Part shown: in pieces, positions 12,574 to 21,817 of the stretch
How positions within the stretch are numbered: position 1 is the first letter of the stretch
How the letters are laid out: each line of letters starts with the position of its first letter
Assembly (NCBI GenBank): GCA_947629745.1
Contig: CANREZ010000006.1
Coordinates: forward strand, 1-49,503
Length of the DNA stretch: 49,503 bases
Direction: 5' to 3'
Origin: an uncultured Clostridia bacterium
GTDB taxonomy: Bacteria; Bacillota; Clostridia; Christensenellales; UBA1242
Made by a program: the position numbers and the translations under genes
The notes under the pieces: model-generated
Seen by the model: the letters and a program-made list of their open reading frames with translations, nothing else
Told to the model about the DNA's origin: nothing
Database searches by the model: none

Positions 12574-13632
12574 CTACTCTAAAATTCTCGATATATAATC
12601 TCCGACTACACTCACACATGCGCCTTGGCATACGCCAAAGTTGCAATTCCTTGGAAATCTAAATGCATATACTAGGTCATTATCACTCACCCTATATATG
12701 TACTCGCTAGTGCCATCCACTACGGACAGATATTCTTCACTGCTGATCACTAAATACATCTCGCTGCACATAATTTTTGGCAATAATGTGGACTTGATAT
12801 TATCATTGCTATCAATAGTGACCCTCATGCACCTGCCACTAAATGTCTGGCAGATGAATGCGAATTTATAATTTTCCGAAACAAGCGGATATGCACGCAA
12901 GATATCTTTTAGATTAGCAGATATAGTCCTACTCGTGCCATCAGCGAGAGTCGTTATGCTTATCCCACTGTGGGATAGAATGGCATATTCATCAGAACCT
13001 ATGGCAAGTGAAATTGCATCACTTCCGACTACTATGCTATCCACATTTTCTCCCACAACTTTGGTCGTTTTATCGTCTTTGCATAGCACGAAGAAATTAT
13101 CTCCATTTGTCCCATATGAAATGATCTTGCCACATGGAGTAAACGTGCCATCTATCCGATATGGCAGAGAATCTACACTGCATTTACTGTAGCCTCCACG
13201 TATGTAGTCCACTATATAGCAAGTATCATTGATATCGCAGATGACACTTCGCGACTGTGGGACGTTTATTCCCCCACTGATAGATAGACTGACATTGCCG
13301 GATAGTGGTGCATTGCTAAATGCAGCAAGCTTCACTTTATCGCTACTTGTCTTGTAGGATATTAGCATACTACTCTTGCTATCAATTACTGCCACACAAA
13401 TGCTGCCGTCATATAACATGATCTGTCCTTCGGTGGAATTGAAGAAATGTACTACAATAGTGCCACCCTTTAGGGCATCTGCCTCAAATAGAACTACTGG
13501 GTTATCTGTGATATTAATAGACTGCGACACAAATTTCCAATTAGCAAAGATATTAGTACTCATACTGTGCAGCCGTCTTTCCAATTCATCGACTCTCTCG
13601 TAGGATATCTGCCCTTTACTTAATTTGCTCAT
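12574..13632 (-). CDS. Phage structural protein, unknown (beta-rich; tail/stabilisation-type)
   Basis: Overlaps the upstream gene start/stop; predominantly beta-type sequence; late operon position. Confidence 0.45.
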   Translation of the reverse strand: MSKLSKGQISYERVDELERRLHSMSTNIFANWKFVSQSINITDNPVVLFEADALKGGTIVVHFFNSTEGQIMLYDGSICVAVIDSKSSMLISYKTSSDKVKLAAFSNAPLSGNVSLSISGGINVPQSRSVICDINDTCYIVDYIRGGYSKCSVDSLPYRIDGTFTPCGKIISYGTNGDNFFVLCKDDKTTKVVGENVDSIVVGSDAISLAIGSDEYAILSHSGISITTLADGTSRTISANLKDILRAYPLVSENYKFAFICQTFSGRCMRVTIDSNDNIKSTLLPKIMCSEMYLVISSEEYLSVVDGTSEYIYRVSDNDLVYAFRFPRNCNFGVCQGACVSVVGDYISRILE

Positions 13633-15119
13633 AACTCTCCATAATGCAATCCAAATGGCTCTACGCTCATAGGACCATTGGTGCTAAATTCTAACCTTAG
13701 TGATTGGAATTTTTGATTAACGCGGACTGATTGGATTAAATCCCCTGCCTTCACATTGTATGTATATACATCCTTGTCGCAAGTGACTGTGATAGTGACA
13801 TCGTATTTTGTGATAAGCCGAATCTCATATAACACTTTTTCCATGCCATAGTGACCGGGGCAAATGAGTCCTGTCCTAAAATATTTTGGCAGGCCCTCAC
13901 CACTATCCTCGCCGTCCCTAGTAAGCTCCATCAACCTATAATGCCCATTGTACTTTGCAATGACCACCAATTTATTTGCATTGTAATGCTCGAGTGACAT
14001 GAGGTTTTGGATGAACTTGCCACGCATGATATCCACCTGCTTTGTCCTAATATCGACCGCAAGTAACACATTATTTTTCTTTGGGAAAAACACTTGTCTC
14101 TCGTCTCCGATGATCTTGCCATCACCGAAGTCCATGCACGTTGCAAGGTAATACTTCCCGTCATTAAAACAAGCAGTGGCCGATGCTTGGAACATAGGAA
14201 GAAGACTCTCTAACCCGCAGTCGATATGAAGGTAACTTGCTCCATTGTAGGAGTAGAGTCTATTTGCAACCATGAGATACATATCATCCCCGCAAATACA
14301 CGCAGTGTTGGCATTGATTAAGCTATCTGAGTGGAATAATTCCTGTGTGTAAAAATTTTCTTCTCCTCCGCTAGCATATATCCTGCTTATTCCATAATCA
14401 CGGAAGACATAGACGTAGTTGTTGAACGACATTACCCTATTAATTCTTCCCATAGTGGATGGCATAGTGATGAATCCTGCCTCAGTGGAGGATACCTGCC
14501 AATTAGTAGGGTCTAAGTCATCTGAGTACCAAACTGTATTTGGGTCTTCCTTTACTGTCACAAATAATCTCTCATTGTGAATGCAAAGACTGGTGATGCT
14601 AGGCACGTTGTCAAACTTCGTCACTTTATTTGGACTCCATGTGTACATCACGCCATCTGAGCATATCAGTAACACATCCTCTCCGTTTAGCCTATATTGC
14701 ACGACTAGTGGGATATCGTCTAAGTGAATATTTAACTTCACTGCAGAAAGGCCCGAGTGAAGGAAACTATAGTACATATCCCCTGTGCTTGTGTAGTAGA
14801 CAATGCAACTTCTATCCGTGCCATCCCCTTCAACACTCGTGTAGAGGAACCAAGAGGCGAGGATATCAAAGTTGTCTTCATCCCCTGCTTGGCCGAATAT
14901 GACCTCAGGCTCAGGTTGACTTGTCATATATGGTGCGTGAAGTATTTTTAGCCCCATGCCGGTATCTAGCCTACCTTTGCTAAAATCTATGTTGTAGGCC
15001 ATACTGCCATAACCCATTGGCAGCTCATGGTCACGCACATCAGCATTCATGCCAACGAATTTGCCGAGTTTCACTAGCGCGTGCGACACTGTAGGTAAAT
15101 TGCCATATCTAGAATACAT
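13629..15119 (-). CDS. Packaged-DNA stabilisation/tail accessory-like protein
   Basis: Located after the connector gene; beta-propeller-like sequence resembling podovirus head-completion/stabilisation proteins. Inference by position and sequence character. Confidence 0.45.
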   Translation of the reverse strand: MYSRYGNLPTVSHALVKLGKFVGMNADVRDHELPMGYGSMAYNIDFSKGRLDTGMGLKILHAPYMTSQPEPEVIFGQAGDEDNFDILASWFLYTSVEGDGTDRSCIVYYTSTGDMYYSFLHSGLSAVKLNIHLDDIPLVVQYRLNGEDVLLICSDGVMYTWSPNKVTKFDNVPSITSLCIHNERLFVTVKEDPNTVWYSDDLDPTNWQVSSTEAGFITMPSTMGRINRVMSFNNYVYVFRDYGISRIYASGGEENFYTQELFHSDSLINANTACICGDDMYLMVANRLYSYNGASYLHIDCGLESLLPMFQASATACFNDGKYYLATCMDFGDGKIIGDERQVFFPKKNNVLLAVDIRTKQVDIMRGKFIQNLMSLEHYNANKLVVIAKYNGHYRLMELTRDGEDSGEGLPKYFRTGLICPGHYGMEKVLYEIRLITKYDVTITVTCDKDVYTYNVKAGDLIQSVRVNQKFQSLRLEFSTNGPMSVEPFGLHYGEL

Positions 15120-15120
15120 A

Positions 15121-15696
15121 CTATATCCATCTCCTATATTTTATCATTCGGCTCTTCCTGTTGTTTGCGCCTGACATGACAGAATTTTTGAATTTCACAT
15201 CGTAAATGCTAGCTTCATCTAGTCTGCCACACATGAGGCAATATTCGTAGCAGGCAGCATATATGATGGACCTAGTAGTAATCGTGATAGGCAAGTAAAA
15301 TTCGTCGCCGTACTTTAGTTTGTCCGAGATCGTGTAGGTATAGTGTAGTCGCACAGTGCCCGAGAAATTCACTGCGACATACTTGTCATACAATTCGTAT
15401 GTTAACGAGTTTCCAGCAAGGTCGTGAATGCTAGTGACCGATAATATCCTATCAGTCGTTATGCTATCATATGGGATCTTTCCATCTGTCACCTTTAGCA
15501 CCACATCACTCTTCATCGGGCAATACTGCTCGGTGATTCGCTCTATTGCGTAATATATGGACTTAGATAGTTTGCAAAGCACTTTTGCGTCATCTGCGCT
15601 ATACCTTAGCACTACTTCATCTGGGAATCTATTGGTGATTAGTTCGTCAATGCCTAGCATTTGAGCGCAGGCTATGACTAAATCGCTAATTTTCAT
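15121..15696 (-). CDS. Head-tail connector-like protein
   Basis: 191 aa; MKISDLVIACAQMLGIDELI... with TTRSIIYAACYEYCLMCGRLDEASIYDVKFKNSV C-terminal helices; position after the capsid gene. Confidence 0.5.
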   Translation of the reverse strand: MKISDLVIACAQMLGIDELITNRFPDEVVLRYSADDAKVLCKLSKSIYYAIERITEQYCPMKSDVVLKVTDGKIPYDSITTDRILSVTSIHDLAGNSLTYELYDKYVAVNFSGTVRLHYTYTISDKLKYGDEFYLPITITTRSIIYAACYEYCLMCGRLDEASIYDVKFKNSVMSGANNRKSRMIKYRRWI

Positions 15697-15705
15697 ACTC
15701 CCTCC

Positions 15706-16080
15706 TTAGTACCACACACAGTCATAGTACCTGCTTGCAGTCTTCGTAGTATTACTCTCATACTCCACTACTTCCCGAGCCCGATAGTCTATTAGGTCGT
15801 GTAATTCGTTGTCATGGAATCGGTCGCGCATAGAATTATTCTTCTCAATAGATTTAAATATCTTCTCTGCGTTCCTACTGCGTGTCTTATATAATAGTTT
15901 AATTGTCCTACTATCTAGCATATGATATGGGATATGTAGTGCAAGAGATCCACCGCGTTGCTTTGAGTGATGAATCTCATAAGTTTTTCGCCTAGTATCA
16001 TAGACTACGAAGTAACTTGGGTCTATATGGCGTACTCTGATAGATATGTGATACAAATCATTCTTTACTTTCTTTTTCAT
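15706..16080 (-). CDS. Small basic phage protein, unknown function
   Basis: 124 aa ORF between capsid and connector genes, same orientation. Confidence 0.5.
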   Translation of the reverse strand: MKKKVKNDLYHISIRVRHIDPSYFVVYDTRRKTYEIHHSKQRGGSLALHIPYHMLDSRTIKLLYKTRSRNAEKIFKSIEKNNSMRDRFHDNELHDLIDYRAREVVEYESNTTKTASRYYDCVWY

Positions 16081-16087
16081 AATAAAT

Positions 16088-16115
16088 ATACAAGGTGGGT
16101 TGCCCCACCTTGTAT
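16088..16115 (-). other. Perfect 12-bp RNA hairpin with GNRA tetraloop, 3' of the major capsid gene
   Basis: Minus strand ATACAAGGTGGG-GCAA-CCCACCTTGTAT, 6 nt after the capsid stop codon; no strong U-tract follows. Confidence 0.85.
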
Positions 16116-16121
16116 CCTTTC

Positions 16122-17285
16122 CTATTCACTGATGCCAGTGAGTTTTGCTTGACCTGCTGGTCTATCGCAAATCAAGTCAGCATATTTGACTAAAGTTGCG
16201 GTGTAGACAGGATATCCTACAGTTTGACGGATAATCTTGCCATCCTCACCCTCAAGCCATTGCCAATCGCATAGCTGATGAAGTGTGAAGTCCTTGGTAT
16301 TTAGCAAATACATTGTGTCGTCATCGACGAATCTATCGGAAATTACTGGAATGCCATTGTAACTCATTGCCTTGTATCCACCCTCAAGGTCCATGACATC
16401 TATATTGCGTCTAAATGATGCTAGATATCCTTGATACAATCTCTTTACCTTGGATGAACAAGTAATGAAGTCGACTGTGCTTCCGGTCTGCTCCTCTAGA
16501 GTATCTATTGCCTCTTGGATCACCATATCCGTGATAGCCCCTACTGCACTCTTGGTGTATGGGGTCATCCAAGTATTCTGTGACTTAGTTAGGCCATAGA
16601 GTTTAGTTACCTTAGGGTCAAATATTGCACCTAGTCCGGTTATCTCGTTGTTTAGAGAATTTTGGATCACAAGAGAGTCAACTAATTTCTCCACATCTGG
16701 GACAAACTTTGACTCTAGGGTCACCACTTTCTTTGCTCTGTCGATATTCTTGATCCTCTGTGAATTGTCACTCTTGATGGAATCACCATTATACAGGTCT
16801 ACTACCATGCCTTCCATGAGATTCTTTGTGCTATCCACTGTGAGTTTCTCTGCAGTATAGTCTGTGATATTAGCAAGTATTCCCTTGCCATTGCCATATA
16901 GCATACGACCGAGGTTGAAGGCACTAGCCTTGATGAGTCCTTCCATCTCAGCATTTAGCAGATTGACAAATGCCCCTGCGTTGTTTTCGCTAGCTCTAAT
17001 TGCCTTGTCACTAATCTCGATAGTGCCATAAAGATTTTTTAGAGTGCTTGTGAATTGCACATAATTGTTGCCGGCAGCACGTGGCAATGCACCATCTTCA
17101 GTGCCTGCACCGATACCACCATTTAGGCCGATTGGAGCCACTTTCCTAATCTCTTTGCCCCAAACGTCCTTTGACGATTGATTGATCTTTGCAAGGAGCG
17201 GATTTGCATTCACATTAAGTTGGTTTGCCACCACTCCTAGATAAACGGTTTTTAGCGCGTTTTCTGCTGTTTGAATTGTTACCAT
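16122..17285 (-). CDS. Phage major capsid protein
   Basis: MVTIQTAENALKTVYLGVVANQLN...YGTIEISDKAIRASENNAGAFVNLLNAEMEGLIKASAFNLGRMLYGNGKG...: capsid-like N-terminal region; 387 aa; follows a scaffold-like gene. Confidence 0.85.
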   Translation of the reverse strand: MVTIQTAENALKTVYLGVVANQLNVNANPLLAKINQSSKDVWGKEIRKVAPIGLNGGIGAGTEDGALPRAAGNNYVQFTSTLKNLYGTIEISDKAIRASENNAGAFVNLLNAEMEGLIKASAFNLGRMLYGNGKGILANITDYTAEKLTVDSTKNLMEGMVVDLYNGDSIKSDNSQRIKNIDRAKKVVTLESKFVPDVEKLVDSLVIQNSLNNEITGLGAIFDPKVTKLYGLTKSQNTWMTPYTKSAVGAITDMVIQEAIDTLEEQTGSTVDFITCSSKVKRLYQGYLASFRRNIDVMDLEGGYKAMSYNGIPVISDRFVDDDTMYLLNTKDFTLHQLCDWQWLEGEDGKIIRQTVGYPVYTATLVKYADLICDRPAGQAKLTGISE

Positions 17286-17293
17286 TTTCTCTC

Positions 17294-17920
17294 CTAATTC
17301 TTGAATAAGCGCATCACATAATCCTTTGCCTCATCCATGGACTTTAGATTAACCCTTGATGCGACCGAACTACCCCTGCTCGACATCAGTGGCGGCGTGC
17401 GATTTTGCTTTACGCTATCCAAATATTCATTTATAATTTTTTCTTTGATATCTTCATGCGAGGAAAGATATTTATCTATTAGGTCCGAATGAGCGTCAAG
17501 ACTATCCGGACTAATATATTTATCTGACATAACCCTTAGCCAAGCAAGCTCGAGGGAGTTGTCACTATTTGCGACATCTTTGTCCTCTAGGATTACGCTA
17601 GATATCTCATCTGCGTATTTCCTTGCATCACTATGACTATCTAGGAATGCCGATAATTTTTCGTGCCAATCAGCTCTCGTGTAACTCGGGGAAGACGTGT
17701 CTTTTGTCCCAAGTTTTTCGAGTTCGGCGAGCCTCTGACTCTTCCTAGTGAATTCACTTTGAAGATTATTGTATGCGTCAAGTAGGCTCTTCGCATCACG
17801 AAATTTTCCAAATGTAGAGGCAGATTGTGTGGCGTCCTGACCTAAATCCTTTGGTGTATCCGCACCCGTGTCTACGCTAGTGGTCTCTGCTTGTTCTACA
17901 ATATTTTCTTCATTTTCCAT
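17294..17920 (-). CDS. Scaffold-like phage protein
   Basis: Acidic, helical 208 aa between portal and capsid; FGKFRDAKSLLDAYNNLQSEFTRKSQRLAELEK is typical of phage scaffold-position proteins. Confidence 0.7.
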   Translation of the reverse strand: MENEENIVEQAETTSVDTGADTPKDLGQDATQSASTFGKFRDAKSLLDAYNNLQSEFTRKSQRLAELEKLGTKDTSSPSYTRADWHEKLSAFLDSHSDARKYADEISSVILEDKDVANSDNSLELAWLRVMSDKYISPDSLDAHSDLIDKYLSSHEDIKEKIINEYLDSVKQNRTPPLMSSRGSSVASRVNLKSMDEAKDYVMRLFKN

Positions 17921-17971
17921 ATTTCCTCCAAATATTATGCTATCTATATTTTTACCCTACATATAGGGAAA

Positions 17972-19834
17972 TTATTGTTCTTGCATAGTAGCGTTTATCA
18001 TGCTTAGTGTTTGCTTCATTCTCTCGTGCTCGTGGATGTGTTCTAGCACGCGATCATAGAGAGATTTATTATGAATGCTATCTAAATTGTTTGACACAAT
18101 ATAGGCTGTGTGACGACGAATATGTCTATCGTGGTCATCCACCTCACTCACTGCTACTGCAACGTTATTTTGCATATTCAGATTTTCGCTATCTGCCCTG
18201 CTATCATGGAGATTGTCTATATCCTGTGTAGTATCCCACATTCCATATCCTAGGCTATCTAATATCTTGCTCTTCATACCAGGTGCTAGCGTGCCATCGC
18301 GCTCACTAAGTAGGCCGCTAGATAATAATTCTAGTATGTATGACCTCTTTTGCGCTAACGTCTGATTGATCTCGTTCTCGGTCTCAAAGATGATATCCTC
18401 ATAGGATATATCCGAGCCGTTCCAGTAAAACATCTCAAGGTCGCCTGATTTTGATAGCACTTTAGATGACTGCTTCACCACGCAATAGTGCTTGTATAGG
18501 GATAAAATTTGCTTCGATATCTCCTTGGTTGCGTTCCTAATCTCATCGGCTGTGACAATTAGTCTAGTCTCATCTTGCTCGATAAGTAATTGGAGGGCAA
18601 CACCTGACACATTCCTAAATGTGGAGATATTGGACAGCAAGTCGCTAATTCCCGATATATCCTTCATCTCGTCTTCAAGCAATTGTTCCTCACGAGTGAA
18701 GTCAAATGGCGCGTTCTCTACCCCTAGCATTCTAGGAGGTGTGCTACCTTGTCTATAGATTAGCACTTTGCCTGGGCTCATGCCCTCTTCCTCTAGGTTA
18801 TCTGTATCAATTGACCCGTCCTCGACTGTGAGTACACCCATTGCCATGCGGTTCATGTATTCGTGCTTCCTATTCTTCACCGCATTGTAGGCGCGTTGTA
18901 GTGGCACGCATCTATCGATGATGCTAAGACCAAAGAATGAATTTGGCACACACAGTGCGCATTGGCGGACGAATGGATAACCGCGTTTGCCGTCAATGTT
19001 ATTTTTAAGTGGCAATATGCCGTCATAGACCAAGGTCTTGCCTGCTACGATCTGAAGTCTGCCATCCGGATAATCCTTGGTTGGCAGAGAATATTTCTCG
19101 AGAACCAGCACTTGGTCAGATTTTTTCGTTGCTGCGGCATTTAGCGAAGATGCGCTATAACCTAGTCCGCCAATAGAGGTGATAGTATCTAGTGAGTACA
19201 CATCTATATCCTCACCCTTGGCATCAACACCCCATTTGTCCTTCACATAATCTCTATGATATGCACGTGCGTGGATTATGCTCTTGCAATCCTCCAATTT
19301 CTGATAAGTCGTGCTATCTGGGAATATCTCAAATGGACTAACCACGCTGATGCTGACATCCCCTGCATGGATAGCGTCCCCTGCACCTATCACGTCCCCT
19401 AGGTCACTATCCCATATCACTTTATAAAAGGACGTGCCGCACATTTCACTCCAGACAGTTGCCTCGGCAATAATATTTGATAAATTTAGTCTACGGGAGA
19501 CAACGTCAAGTATTTTCCTCGACATATCGGCTTTATACACATCACTCTCGCTATCCGAGAATGGCACAACTGTCATAGTAGGCCTCACGCGAGATAGCCT
19601 ACTAAGCCTCACATCAATTAGCGGTGCAATATGATTGAATACTTCCCTCTCCTGCCAGTAATATTGCTTAGCAAAATCCCGCACTACGCCAAATTCATCC
19701 ACGTTGTAATATTGATTTCCTATGTAAAAATTGATATTCGTTATCCAGTTATTCTCATAACTTCGGCGTTCCTTTTGGCGCCTCCTAAAATCATTTAGGA
19801 TATCACTTACTATATTCTCTTCCTCTATCTTCAT
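17972..19834 (-). CDS. Phage portal protein (P22-type size)
   Basis: 620 aa; RLSRVRPTMTVVPFSDSESDVYKADMSRKILD..., MCGTSFYKVIWDSDLG, SPFEIFPDSTTYQKLEDCKSIIHARAYHRDYVKDKWG. Confidence 0.85.
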   Translation of the reverse strand: MKIEEENIVSDILNDFRRRQKERRSYENNWITNINFYIGNQYYNVDEFGVVRDFAKQYYWQEREVFNHIAPLIDVRLSRLSRVRPTMTVVPFSDSESDVYKADMSRKILDVVSRRLNLSNIIAEATVWSEMCGTSFYKVIWDSDLGDVIGAGDAIHAGDVSISVVSPFEIFPDSTTYQKLEDCKSIIHARAYHRDYVKDKWGVDAKGEDIDVYSLDTITSIGGLGYSASSLNAAATKKSDQVLVLEKYSLPTKDYPDGRLQIVAGKTLVYDGILPLKNNIDGKRGYPFVRQCALCVPNSFFGLSIIDRCVPLQRAYNAVKNRKHEYMNRMAMGVLTVEDGSIDTDNLEEEGMSPGKVLIYRQGSTPPRMLGVENAPFDFTREEQLLEDEMKDISGISDLLSNISTFRNVSGVALQLLIEQDETRLIVTADEIRNATKEISKQILSLYKHYCVVKQSSKVLSKSGDLEMFYWNGSDISYEDIIFETENEINQTLAQKRSYILELLSSGLLSERDGTLAPGMKSKILDSLGYGMWDTTQDIDNLHDSRADSENLNMQNNVAVAVSEVDDHDRHIRRHTAYIVSNNLDSIHNKSLYDRVLEHIHEHERMKQTLSMINATMQEQ

Positions 19835-19837
19835 AGT

Positions 19838-20065
19838 CTACTTCGTTCCTCCCAAAAGATTTTTCTTTATCATATTCACCGGACTCTTTGGGACGAATAG
19901 TTTGCCCAAATCCTCATACATATCCTTTGCACACTTAGTGCATACATACACACCTGTAGATAGACTAATCTTTGGCTTTAGGATTATCTTGTAGGTTGCA
20001 TAATTCTTGCAGCCAGCTGTATCGCACTTGATACGATATGCACTATTTAGTTCCTTTATCATCAT
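19838..20065 (-). CDS. Small zinc-ribbon protein in the phage cassette
   Basis: CDTAGCKNY...YVCTKCAKD: CxxxxC and CxxC pairs; start at 20065 or 20062, overlapping the end of the upstream ORF. Confidence 0.65.
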   Translation of the reverse strand: MMIKELNSAYRIKCDTAGCKNYATYKIILKPKISLSTGVYVCTKCAKDMYEDLGKLFVPKSPVNMIKKNLLGGTK

Positions 20066-20328
20066 TTTCCTCCAATAATTTATTTAATTTTTCTCTCTCT
20101 TGCATTAATTCCTCTATGTTCATTCCGTCATATTCGCTAAACTCAGTCTTCATATCTCCTAGTATCATCTTGATTGCTGTCATGTCAGGGCGGGACAGAC
20201 TTCTTTGTCACCTTTTTCTTGCTAAGCACGAGGTCGGATTCGTCCTTGCTATACTCCTCTATCACCTCCACACTGTCGTATCCAAGAGCCCTTCTGTATA
20301 GAGCAGACACCACGTCATTTTGTTCCAT
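20043..20328 (-). CDS. Small terminase-like protein in two overlapping frames, joined by an apparent +1 frameshift (47-aa ORF 20328-20185; +1 ORF continuing to 20043)
   Basis: Frame 1 MEQNDVVSALYRRALGYDSVEVIEEYSKDESDLVLSKKKVTKKSVPP-stop; +1 frame D-MTAIKMILGDMKTEFSEYDGMNIEELMQEREKLNKLLEENDDKGTK-stop. The junction is CCG CCC TGA C. The joined protein restores a VPPDMTA motif typical of small phage proteins next to TerL. Neither half is in the ORF track (under 60 aa). Confidence 0.75.
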
Positions 20329-21742
20329 ATCTTAGCCTCCTTGCCTTGCGCTCCTTGTCCCGTGCAATTATTGAGACACACTCCCGCTTCTTCGGCGCAT
20401 CAGGTCTTGACATAATGTAGTACCTTAGCTCGTCCAGTGCGTGGTCATCGCGCTTGAATGGCACATCCTTGTCACTCCAAAAGTATGACTTGAATTCGCG
20501 AATTAGATTGGTGCAGGAGGAGAATATGTATAGCCTCACCCTGCCACTCAGATCTTTTAGATAGGACTTCACACGCGAAATGCCGGAGAATAAATCCTTG
20601 TCCACTTTTGGATTACAAAGTATCTTGTAGTCATAGAATAATTCGGTGACCGATTTGCTTGATGCAAGAGTGCGCTGATTGGCTGCACTATCTATCAGTG
20701 CCTCCACCATACCTGCCCTATTTGGCCAGCCTAGTCTATCGCATATATCATGTATTGCTCGTGCGTGTTCCTCCACACTACAATTTGCCTTGAACCACTC
20801 AGCTATCACATAGATATTTCCGTCGTAATCCACAGCGTACCAGTGGGCAGATAATGGATTGTGGAGTCCCGGGTCGATAGATATCATATCATACCATTCG
20901 TGTGGCACATTGAATGGCTCTATTACGTGGATATTTTCATCAAAATCACTGTAGACCATACCACCAAAATTGCTAAACCTACCATATTTCCTTGCCTCCA
21001 ATTCGTCACTACTTAGAGTCTGTGACAGACTATTTATCTCGTCCGCTGATAGATACGGATTGTCCTCCCACTGCATATTCTCATGCCAAACCTCGGGATC
21101 ATTTGCACTATTTAGATATATTTGGTCATACACCCATGTGAGCCCCTTTAGCGGGGTCATAGTGCCAAATATATGTCCACACCTATCTATCACTCGCATT
21201 TTTGCCTCTAGATATATCTCATATGGAGGTTCCTCATCAAACCACACGAAGTCAAGCGAAGTGCCTTGGAATTTTTCTCTACCCTGGTCACAACTCTTGA
21301 ATCCGATCTTGCTCGTGCCGCCAAATACATTCCTAATATACAGTGTGTCTATCACCCCTGCTGCCATATTGGATTTGCTACCCACATTCATCACCACATC
21401 TTCTATCCAAAGAGGATTTAGATATGAGAGTATCTTTTCTTGACTGACATCACGCTGTACTTGCGTCGATAGCGACACCACCCAGCAGGATATATTTGGC
21501 TTATTTTCTCTAAATGGATGTATCCCGCGGGCTAGCCAGACTACCTCTACTGCTCCGCACTCGGTCTTGCCTGACCTATTGCCACCGAATACCCAGCGAT
21601 TTTTCTTTAGACACTTGTGGAATAACATTTGCTTCTCATGCACGACATCTTTGTTGTACGCAAGGAGTTTGGGGCAAGGTTGCATGGAGGCAGCAAGTCT
21701 ATCAATATACGCTATTCGCTGTTTTATCTCTAAAATTTCCAT
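20315..21742 (-). CDS. terL: Phage terminase large subunit
   Basis: RWVFGGNRSGKTECGAVEVVW (Walker A), FVWFDEEPP (Walker B), SIDPGLHNPLSAHWYAVDYDGNIYVIAEW (nuclease domain). Confidence 0.93.
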   Translation of the reverse strand: MEILEIKQRIAYIDRLAASMQPCPKLLAYNKDVVHEKQMLFHKCLKKNRWVFGGNRSGKTECGAVEVVWLARGIHPFRENKPNISCWVVSLSTQVQRDVSQEKILSYLNPLWIEDVVMNVGSKSNMAAGVIDTLYIRNVFGGTSKIGFKSCDQGREKFQGTSLDFVWFDEEPPYEIYLEAKMRVIDRCGHIFGTMTPLKGLTWVYDQIYLNSANDPEVWHENMQWEDNPYLSADEINSLSQTLSSDELEARKYGRFSNFGGMVYSDFDENIHVIEPFNVPHEWYDMISIDPGLHNPLSAHWYAVDYDGNIYVIAEWFKANCSVEEHARAIHDICDRLGWPNRAGMVEALIDSAANQRTLASSKSVTELFYDYKILCNPKVDKDLFSGISRVKSYLKDLSGRVRLYIFSSCTNLIREFKSYFWSDKDVPFKRDDHALDELRYYIMSRPDAPKKRECVSIIARDKERKARRLRYGTK

Positions 21743-21782
21743 TTTTCTCCTTATCTTGCCGGATTTCTAAAATTGTTAGATT

Positions 21783-21811
21783 TTGAGTACAATCTACACA
21801 TTGGGTACAAT
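21783..21811 (+). promoter_or_regulatory. Promoter placing the predicted start at or next to the ATG (leaderless) for the SH3 membrane protein
   Basis: TTGAGT-N17-TACAAT-6 nt-ATG(21818); no Shine-Dalgarno. Confidence 0.65.
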
Positions 21812-21817
21812 ATAATC

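Noticed and set aside
20038-20301. Plus-strand 87-aa ORF over the terS-like region
   Set aside because: Overlaps the minus-strand frameshifted small terminase-like gene, which has a coherent sequence, a ribosome-binding site and operon position; the plus ORF has none.
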